Assembly (NCBI GenBank): GCA_022360105.1
Contig: JAKSDL010000835.1
Span: forward strand, 1 to 5,073
Length of the DNA stretch: 5,073 nt
Direction of reading: 5' to 3'
Source: Pseudomonadota bacterium
GTDB taxonomy: Bacteria; SAR324; XYD2-FULL-50-16; JAHJRI01
In this document: positions 1 to 4,202 of the stretch, one piece after another
How the letters are laid out: each line of letters begins with the position of its first letter
Position numbering within the stretch: position 1 is the first letter of the stretch
Notes under the pieces: generated by a model
The model's database searches: none
The model's input: only the letters and a program-made list of their open reading frames with translations
What the model was told of the DNA's origin: nothing
Position numbers and translations under genes: made by a program

Positions 1-773
1 AAGGTAAAAATGATCTGCACCAGGGATAAAGCCGCTGCCATGGGTAGATTAAACATATAGACAGCCTGGCGATAGATCTCCACTTCCAGGGTTGAAAATC
101 GCGGACCACCCAGAATTAAAATCACCCCGAAAGAGGAAAAACAAAATATAAAAATGAGAAGCCCGGCTGTGAGAATAGCCGGTTTCAGCAGTGGAAGCGT
201 GACTTTAAAAAAAACCTGTTTTGGAGATGCCCCGAGCAAACCGGCAGCTTCAAACAAAGAGGGTTGTAAACCAGCCCAGAACCCGCCGACAATCCTTAAC
301 ACAACGGTGTAATTATAAAAAACGTGGGCCAGCAATATGAACCAGATGGTGTAGTGGATTTTGATTGGCGGCGATTCCAGACTGAAAATACGCATCAGCC
401 ATTCATTCATCAAACCATTGTCGCCCAGAAAAGCCTGGAATGCAGCGGCGACCACTACTGTTGGTAAAACAAAAGGAACTGTTGTAAAGGCATGCAACCA
501 GTTTTTACCAAAAAATCTAAACCTGGCAAAAATATATGCACCCGGCATAGCAACTACCAGGGTAATCAGAGTCGATGCTGCAGCCTGCCAAAAAGTAAAC
601 CAGAGTGTTTTTACATAGTAATGTTTGCTAACCAGTTGACCAAGGTTTGCCAGATTCCACCTGCCTTCCGGCAGGGAACTGACACCAAAGATGCTTAATA
701 GGGGATAAAAGTAAAACACCGCCAGAAAAACCAGGGGAATGCCGGCGGTGAGATAGATCGATGTGTGTTTGAT
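1..773 (-). CDS. thiP: Thiamine ABC transporter permease ThiP, N-terminal half (C-terminus outside window)
   Basis: This is the inner-membrane permease that would pass thiamine or thiamine phosphates delivered by ThiB into the cytoplasm, powered by an ATPase (ThiQ) not in the window. Reading the minus strand from 773 gives 257 residues with no stop. Hydrophobic segments lie near residues 6-29, 57-80, 95-116, 141-165 and 198-222. A clear ABC-permease EAA loop is at 175-194 (EAAGLLGASPKQ, then TLP). Family members are about 530 residues with two such halves, so roughly half is present. The frame is the same as thiB, separated by the TAA at 777-779. No ATG, GTG or TTG follows that stop until GTG at 717-719, which would cut TM1 in half. 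I place the start at ATC 771-773, behind GAGGT with 5-nt spacing. Assignment to thiamine rather than iron rests on ThiB and the TPP riboswitch. The family is certain; the start is not. Confidence 0.88.
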   Translation of the reverse strand, partial: MKHTSIYLTAGIPLVFLAVFYFYPLLSIFGVSSLPEGRWNLANLGQLVSKHYYVKTLWFTFWQAAASTLITLVVAMPGAYIFARFRFFGKNWLHAFTTVPFVLPTVVVAAAFQAFLGDNGLMNEWLMRIFSLESPPIKIHYTIWFILLAHVFYNYTVVLRIVGGFWAGLQPSLFEAAGLLGASPKQVFFKVTLPLLKPAILTAGLLIFIFCFSSFGVILILGGPRFSTLEVEIYRQAVYMFNLPMAAALSLVQIIFT

Positions 774-784
774 AGGTTACCTCA
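771..784 (-). promoter_or_regulatory. Ribosome binding site and apparent AUC start of thiP, overlapping the thiB stop
   Basis: On the minus strand TGAGGT (784-779) overlaps the thiB stop TAA (779-777). It is followed by AACCT and then ATC AAA CAC ACA (773 onward). GAGGT is complementary to the 16S rRNA tail and ends 5 nt before ATC, the usual distance for a start codon. Starting there gives a short hydrophilic N-terminus followed by an intact TM1. AUC is a very rare initiator, so a mutated or misread ATG is the main alternative. The overlap suggests translational coupling with thiB. Confidence 0.5.
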
Positions 785-1820
785 GTACAGTGTCTGTCCA
801 ATCTTCAATCCATTTTTCCCGATTGGCGGTTATTCTTTCAGAAGAAAGGATTACGGGATTTTCAGCCAGTTTTGCATGTTTAACAAACACGTCGGGTTGT
901 TTGGCATCACGATTCGCAGGGAAGACAAACATTTGGAGAGGTATATCTTCCTGGAATGTTTTGCCAAGGAGAAAATCGATCAGCTTTTTTGACATTTCCG
1001 GTTTTTTGGTGCCTTTGAGAATGCCAGCAAATTCTATCTGTCGAAAACATGATTGGTCACTAACTACGGCAGCAGTAGGAGCTTCCTTGGGTTTTACCTT
1101 GGCATAAAAAACCTCAACAGGAGGGCTGCTGGCATAGCTCACAACAATCGGCCTGCTGCCTTTGGAAGCCGCGGTAAAATGCCCCCAATAAGCTTCTTCC
1201 CAGCCATTGACCACCAGCACATCAGCTTGCCTGAGCTTCTTCCAATATTCCAAATATCCCGGCTCACCAAATTGACCAATCGTCGCAAACAGAAACGCCA
1301 AACCCGGAGACGATGTTGCCGGATTTTCGACAACAGTCAAACCTTTATAAGCCGGTTTTAGGAGATCAGACAGGTTTTGGGGTGGCGTTATCTTTTTGGT
1401 CCTAAACCAGCTTTTGTCGTAATTCAGGCAAACATCACCAAAATCAACGGGCAGAAGCCTGTTCTGTTTATCCAGTTTTAGATGATCATGAATCTGCTTT
1501 AACCCGGGAGATGCATAGGGAATAAAAATACCAGCTTTTAAGGCTCGGCTCATAAAGGTGTTATCGATACCATAAAACACATCCGCCATGGGATTGTTCT
1601 TGGACAGAATCGCTTTGTTTACCGCAGATCCGGTGTCACCGGCCTTTAAAAATCTTAACTTAACCCCATGCTGTTTTTCAAATTTTGCAACAACATCTTT
1701 ACTAACATTGAAACTATCGTGAGACATCAGTGTGATTTCGTTCTCCGCTGCCTGAATATGGCCGGAGCCTATGACGGCCACTGACAACAAAAGTATTACG
1801 CTACAAAGTAATCGACTCAT
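777..1820 (-). CDS. thiB: Periplasmic thiamine-binding protein ThiB
   Basis: This is the substrate-binding component of the thiamine/TMP/TPP ABC importer, secreted to the periplasm. The protein is 347 residues, normal for the family. Residues 1-24 form a Sec signal peptide (hydrophobic core LLCSVILLLSVAVIG, likely cleavage after HIQAA). The mature part matches E. coli ThiB (recalled from memory) at several points: a DSF motif at 35-37, ADVFYGIDNTF at 79-89, DFGDVCLNYDK at 126-136, NPATSSPGLAFL at 166-177, NGWEEAYW at 205-212 with aromatics of the kind that stack on thiamine, and VSYASSPP at 227-234. It ends in the typical W-rich tail EKWIEDWTDTVLR. The ATG at 1818-1820 is chosen because GGAGGAG lies just upstream (1824-1830) and the signal peptide begins there. 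The frame is open up to 1964, but that extension would be translated from riboswitch and terminator sequence. It is the first gene of the riboswitch-controlled operon, with thiP directly after it in the same frame. Confidence 0.95.
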   Translation of the reverse strand: MSRLLCSVILLLSVAVIGSGHIQAAENEITLMSHDSFNVSKDVVAKFEKQHGVKLRFLKAGDTGSAVNKAILSKNNPMADVFYGIDNTFMSRALKAGIFIPYASPGLKQIHDHLKLDKQNRLLPVDFGDVCLNYDKSWFRTKKITPPQNLSDLLKPAYKGLTVVENPATSSPGLAFLFATIGQFGEPGYLEYWKKLRQADVLVVNGWEEAYWGHFTAASKGSRPIVVSYASSPPVEVFYAKVKPKEAPTAAVVSDQSCFRQIEFAGILKGTKKPEMSKKLIDFLLGKTFQEDIPLQMFVFPANRDAKQPDVFVKHAKLAENPVILSSERITANREKWIEDWTDTVLR

Positions 1821-1868
1821 TTTCTCCTCCGAAATGTTGTTATTACTGTAAATATGGCTTTTTTGGGC

Positions 1869-1900
1869 AAAAAAAAAAGCCACCCGGAATTTCGGACGGC
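1869..1900 (-). terminator. Riboswitch-controlled intrinsic terminator in the thiB leader
   Basis: Read on the minus strand, GCCGTCCG (1900-1893) pairs with CGGGTGGC (1886-1879) through eight base pairs, two of them G-U, around a 6-nt loop. Ten consecutive T residues follow (1878-1869). This is a textbook Rho-independent terminator placed between the TPP aptamer and the thiB ribosome binding site. It implies transcriptional rather than translational control: high TPP should cause premature termination and lower thiBP expression. Confidence 0.9.
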
Positions 1901-1907
1901 TGAAAAT

Positions 1908-2010
1908 GAATCTGCATTTTCCTCCACCGGCATTATCCGGATCAGGTTCTACGGTCGGAATCACATTCAGATTCCTTCTCAGCCTGGTTTGTCCAAGCTC
2001 CCGACAGATA
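1908..2010 (-). promoter_or_regulatory. TPP (THI-box) riboswitch aptamer
   Basis: The minus strand carries the conserved THI-box elements in order. CGGGAGC is near 2002-1996 and GGCTGAGA at 1984-1977. A variable P3a-like arm follows (GGAATCTGAATGTGATTCC, 1975-1957). GAACCTGATC comes next near 1948-1939, then CCGGATAATGCCGG near 1940-1927 and GGAGGAA ending near 1918. P1 can close between ATCTG (2009-2005) and CAGAT (1914-1910). It senses thiamine pyrophosphate and controls the thiamine uptake operon through the terminator directly downstream. The strand GGCTGAGAAGGAAT (1984-1971) can instead pair with ATTCATTTTCAGCC (1911-1898). That pairing has 12 Watson-Crick pairs, one G-U and one mismatch, and would open both the aptamer and the terminator stem: a clear antiterminator. 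Confidence 0.96.
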
Positions 2011-2040
2011 GTTAATCTGTTTTATCTTGCTCTGTGCTTA

Positions 2041-2070
2041 AGAGTAAGAGTTGGCCCGACCTTATGTCAA
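2041..2070 (-). promoter_or_regulatory. Sigma-70-type promoter of the thiBP operon
   Basis: On the minus strand a perfect -35 TTGACA (2070-2065) is followed at 17-18 nt by a weak -10, TTACTC or TACTCT (2047-2041). Transcription would begin near 2035, about 25 nt before the riboswitch, giving a leader of roughly 215 nt. The -35 lies only about 24 nt beyond the stop codon of the dioxygenase gene, so read-through from that gene is also possible. Confidence 0.6.
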
Positions 2071-2093
2071 GTTTTTGTATCGTAATTGCTCTA

Positions 2094-2810
2094 TTAATTC
2101 AGTTTTCCACATTTCATGTTGGCAGGAACCGACTCATCGATCTTTTGAGGATAAGCCAAATTCAAATTATCCATAATTACAACAAACTCTTCCAATGTCT
2201 TGCCACTTCCCAACCTGGGGTTATGTTTTTTCTCCTCCCCTATGGTTGAACTCCACATCCCCTTATAATCATGCGCGGGATAGACAATAGTGTCATCCGG
2301 CAAGGTGAAAAGCTTGTTGTTCACACTATTATAGAGATTTTCGGAAGACCCCTGCTGAAAATCTGTACGCCCGCATCCCCTTATTAATAAGGTATCACCA
2401 GTAAATATCATATTTTCAATCTGGTAGGTTGTACAACCATCCGTATGACCAGGCGTAGATATGGCTTTCACTATGAACTGGCCAAACGCCAGCTCTTCGC
2501 CATCTTCCAGGATCAAATCAGCGCAGTCGACACCGGCACTGGCGCCATATATAACCAAAGCTCCAAGTCTGTCCCGAATTTCAGAGGCAGAAGTAATGTG
2601 ATCAGCATGCACATGGGTCTCCAACAGGTATTTCAGATCCACCCCTAATTCTTTGATTAGGTTTATATCCCGATCCATCATCTCCTTCACCGCATCGATT
2701 AGCACACCTTCCATGGATCGGGAATCATAAAGCAGAAACGTATGAGTGCAGGTTTCTTCTTCAAACAATGGTCTCATTTTCAGAAATGAATTCGTCCTTG
2801 ACTCAGTCAT
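2094..2810 (-). CDS. pdo: ETHE1-type persulfide dioxygenase (metallo-beta-lactamase fold)
   Basis: This is a non-heme iron sulfur dioxygenase, predicted to oxidise glutathione persulfide or a similar low-molecular-weight persulfide with O2 to sulfite and the thiol. It is a soluble, probably cytoplasmic protein of 238 residues, the usual length. It shows THVHADH at 65-71, TPGHTDGC at 119-126, FTGDTLLIRGCGRTDFQQG at 136-154 and YPAHDYKG at 177-184. It ends with the ETHE1 signature NLNLAYPQKID and VPANMKCG. By comparison with human ETHE1, H66, H122 and D139 are the iron ligands and R148 matches a conserved arginine (R163, mutated in disease); these numbers are from memory. The RGCGRTDFQQG stretch and C-terminal signature separate it from glyoxalase II. 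The ATG at 2808-2810 has GGAGG (2823-2819) 8 nt upstream. M12 (2777) is nearer the common family start but lacks a good ribosome site. It is divergent from the YeeE genes, which fits joint control of sulfur compounds. Confidence 0.93.
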   Translation of the reverse strand: MTESRTNSFLKMRPLFEEETCTHTFLLYDSRSMEGVLIDAVKEMMDRDINLIKELGVDLKYLLETHVHADHITSASEIRDRLGALVIYGASAGVDCADLILEDGEELAFGQFIVKAISTPGHTDGCTTYQIENMIFTGDTLLIRGCGRTDFQQGSSENLYNSVNNKLFTLPDDTIVYPAHDYKGMWSSTIGEEKKHNPRLGSGKTLEEFVVIMDNLNLAYPQKIDESVPANMKCGKLN

Positions 2811-2917
2811 ATCAGATACCTCCGCAGAGTTTTTCTAAGAGATTCTCAATTTTGCATCGATAAAACTACCAAATATTCCATTACCAGGCAAGATTAATTG
2901 ATTTTTTCATTTCAGAT

Positions 2918-2942
2918 ATTGTTGATCATTTTAGTTGACAAT
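2918..2942. promoter_or_regulatory. Imperfect dyad overlapping the TTGACA box
   Basis: ATTGTTGA (2918-2925) and TTGACAAT (2935-2942) are inverted repeats matching at six of eight positions with a 9-nt spacer. The right arm contains the plus-strand TTGACA. Placement over a -35 box is typical of a repressor site, but no cognate regulator gene is in the window and the match could be chance in AT-rich DNA. Confidence 0.3.
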
Positions 2943-2947
2943 GAAAA

Positions 2948-2980
2948 TCCTGTGAACACTTTTAGCTCTAGTGGACAGGA
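2948..2980. promoter_or_regulatory. Interrupted inverted repeat downstream of TTGACA, possible operator
   Basis: TCCTGT (2948-2953) pairs with ACAGGA (2975-2980), and inside it CACT (2957-2960) pairs with AGTG (2970-2973). Ten base pairs are thus broken by a 3/1-nt internal loop around a 9-nt centre. It begins 8 nt after the TTGACA box, where the -10 would be expected. That suits an operator in DNA; as an RNA hairpin it would be weak. Confidence 0.35.
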
Positions 2981-3041
2981 CTGGATGTATTCACCTCGAT
3001 ACCGCTAGGAATGCTTTCTGCAATTATCATGAATAGTTAAC

Positions 3042-3096
3042 TTGGGTAACGCCGATCTTACAGGTTTTACGCAAATTCATGTAACCGATAACCCAA
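3042..3096 (+). promoter_or_regulatory. Inverted repeat just upstream of the first YeeE gene, leader hairpin or operator
   Basis: TTGGGT (3042-3047) is the inverse of ACCCAA (3091-3096). Inside, GGTT (3063-3066) and AC (3069-3070) can pair with GTAACC (3081-3086), leaving a two-base bulge and a 10-nt loop. The structure ends 4 nt before the likely ribosome site GGAAG (3101-3105) of the YeeE gene at 3110. It may be an operator pair or a leader RNA structure. The long internal loop makes a stable single hairpin doubtful. Confidence 0.35.
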
Positions 3097-3109
3097 CATT
3101 GGAAGATCT

Positions 3110-3553
3110 ATGAAAGAACTAATTGGAAACACAGCCCTGATCCAGCCCATAGTAGGTGGAATTTTGATAGGACTGGCCAGTATTGGACTCATGCTGTTTA
3201 ACGGCAGGATTGCCGGTGTATCCGGTATCTTGAAAGGAGTTATTCAATACCAAAAAGGCGACTATTTATGGCGTGCTACATTTGTGATTGGCATGGTGTT
3301 AACCGGCCTTGTCATGAGTTTTGTTTATCCTCAATTTGCAGTTATAGAGATCAATCGCTCCCTGGTGGCTTATGGTGTTGCCGGTCTGCTAATTGGTCTT
3401 GGTGCCGGCTTGGCAAACGGTTGTACCAGTGGCCACGGAGTGTGTGGTGTAGGTCGGCTTTCCAACCGATCCGTTACCGTTACCATGGCGTTTACAGTAA
3501 GCGGTATAGTAACGGTCTGGGCGATCAATACTTTCCTGGGAGGAACGATATGA
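3110..3553 (+). CDS. YeeE/YedE-family sulfur transport protein, first half-size subunit (PmpA-like)
   Basis: This is a membrane protein of the Sulf_transp (YeeE/YedE) family, whose better studied full-size members take up thiosulfate. It has 147 residues with hydrophobic segments near 11-30, 55-75, 85-104 and 123-144. The family hallmark NGCTSGHGVCGVGRLSNRS is at 103-121 and includes C105, H109, C112 and R117; the cysteine is the type thought to contact the thiosulfate sulfur. Full-size family members are about twice as long, and here the function is split over two adjacent genes. The ATG at 3110 follows a moderate GGAAG at 3101-3105. The stop TGA at 3551-3553 overlaps the ATG of the next gene, so the two are translationally coupled and probably form one heteromeric channel. 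The exact substrate (thiosulfate, persulfide or another sulfur species) cannot be read from sequence. The neighbouring persulfide dioxygenase supports a sulfane-sulfur role. Confidence 0.9.
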   Translation: MKELIGNTALIQPIVGGILIGLASIGLMLFNGRIAGVSGILKGVIQYQKGDYLWRATFVIGMVLTGLVMSFVYPQFAVIEINRSLVAYGVAGLLIGLGAGLANGCTSGHGVCGVGRLSNRSVTVTMAFTVSGIVTVWAINTFLGGTI

Positions 3554-3972
3554 AAACACAAGCCGTAGCCAGTTTTTTCAGTGGTGCCTTATTCGCGATA
3601 GGTTTAGCTGTCTCCGGAATGACGCAGCCGGCAAAAATCATTGGCTTTTTAGATGTTTTTGGTGATTGGAATCCAAGTCTGGTGTTTGTCCTGGCAAGTG
3701 CTGTGGGTGTTTACTATGTATCGTTTCAATTCGTAACCAAGCGCAAAACACCTTTGCTTGGGCCTAAATTTTTTGTACCAACCAGAAGTGACCTGGATAT
3801 GCGGTTGATTGCAGGGGGTCTTTTGTTTGGTGCAGGCTGGGGAATAAGCGGGCTTTGTCCCGGGCCCATCCTTTCCACTGTTGCTACCGGAACAGCACCT
3901 GTTTTAGTCCTTCTGGTATTTATGTTGGTCGGCCTGTATACATCCGCCCGAATAGGTAAAAAGTGGTTGTAG
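3550..3972 (+). CDS. YeeE/YedE-family sulfur transport protein, second half-size subunit (PmpB-like)
   Basis: This is the partner of the preceding gene, 140 residues, in the inner membrane. Hydrophobic segments lie near 5-24, 43-62, 85-103 and 113-133. Family motifs are SGMTQPAKIIGFLD at 22-35 and GAGWGISGLCPGPI at 94-107 with the single conserved C103. Together with C105/C112 of the first subunit this gives the pair of cysteine-bearing central motifs seen in one chain in full-size YeeE. The start at 3550 is set by the ATGA overlap and by GGGAGGA at 3538-3544, 5 nt upstream. The same frame is open further upstream to 3268, but that stretch is the first gene read out of frame and has no family resemblance. 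The product ends with a basic tail (ARIGKKWL). A hairpin follows 9 nt after the stop. Confidence 0.9.
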   Translation: MKTQAVASFFSGALFAIGLAVSGMTQPAKIIGFLDVFGDWNPSLVFVLASAVGVYYVSFQFVTKRKTPLLGPKFFVPTRSDLDMRLIAGGLLFGAGWGISGLCPGPILSTVATGTAPVLVLLVFMLVGLYTSARIGKKWL

Positions 3973-3981
3973 CAAAATCTT

Positions 3982-4006
3982 GGTGTCGGTCTTTTACGCT
4001 GACACC
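3982..4006 (+). terminator. Hairpin after the YeeE pair, possible weak terminator
   Basis: GGTGTCGG (3982-3989) pairs with CTGACACC (3999-4006) through eight pairs, one of them G-U, around a 9-nt loop. It starts 9 nt after the stop of the second YeeE gene. The following bases (TGTATATATGG) contain no U-run, so it is not a standard intrinsic terminator. It may stabilise the 3' end or attenuate read-through into the SulP gene. Confidence 0.4.
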
Positions 4007-4077
4007 TGTATATATGGAACCATCCTTAATATAGCCAGTTTTTGGGTTCACTCCTCACGGAAAATCAAATACTCGAA

Positions 4078-4105
4078 TCGTGAACGTATACGTGCACGTT
4101 CACGA
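4078..4105. repeat. 28-bp palindrome made of CGTNNA hexamers, REP-like or operator
   Basis: TCGTGAACGT (4078-4087) and ACGTTCACGA (4096-4105) are perfect 10-bp inverted arms around ATACGTGC. The core also reads as four successive hexamers with the pattern CGTNNA (CGTGAA, CGTATA, CGTGCA, CGTTCA) from 4079 to 4102. It sits in the gap between the YeeE pair and the SulP gene, about 97 nt before the latter's start. It could be a dispersed intergenic palindrome of the genome or a binding site for a dimeric regulator of the SulP gene. One copy cannot decide between these. Confidence 0.55.
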
Positions 4106-4202
4106 ACACGGATTTGGATCAACGCAAAGACGAATAACGTAACCGGGCTCATGGGACTCCGATTTCATCAATAAAAATAACGTTTCGACCCTCAAGGATA
4201 TC

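Larger units (their letters stand above)
2811..3109. promoter_or_regulatory. Divergent control region between persulfide dioxygenase and YeeE genes
   Basis: These 299 bases contain no gene I can support. They separate divergently transcribed genes, so promoters for both must lie here or nearby. On the plus strand TTGACA is at 2935-2940, but the -10 at normal spacing is poor. TATCAT at 3025-3030 is a better -10 but has no good -35. No strong minus-strand promoter was found; TTGTCA (2941-2936) and TTGCCT are possible -35 boxes. Three dyads, listed separately, suggest regulator sites or leader structure. Weak sigma-70 matches may mean an activator or another sigma factor is used. Confidence 0.6.

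Noticed and set aside
361..698. Plus-strand open frames opposite thiP
   Set aside because: The minus-strand reading gives a continuous ABC permease with the EAA loop; these frames are antisense shadows.
774..779. ThiB-ThiP fusion by readthrough of the in-frame TAA
   Set aside because: An N-terminal periplasmic domain would invert the topology of TM1, and no recoding signal is seen. A separate start for thiP is more economical.
763..1361. Plus-strand open frames opposite thiB
   Set aside because: They overlap the well supported thiB gene, show no family resemblance and have no ribosome sites.
1821..1964. N-terminal extension of ThiB by 48 residues to an upstream ATG at 1964
   Set aside because: It would be translated from the aptamer and terminator, has no ribosome site, and puts the signal peptide in the interior. 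GGAGGAG before 1820 fixes the start.
2811..3109. Sigma-54 promoter for the divergent genes
   Set aside because: No GG-N10-GC arrangement with the expected flanks was found on either strand; the nearest minus-strand candidate has the wrong spacing.
3268..3549. Long upstream extension of the second YeeE gene
   Set aside because: It is the first YeeE gene read in another frame. The ATGA overlap and GGGAGGA support the start at 3550.
4079..4102. CRISPR-like or tandem repeat array
   Set aside because: The CGTNNA units are contiguous without spacers, only four in number, and form a palindrome.
3980..4174. Small plus-strand open frame in the gap before SulP
   Set aside because: It runs through the hairpin and the palindrome, has an Arg-rich composition forced by the CGT repeats, and resembles no family.
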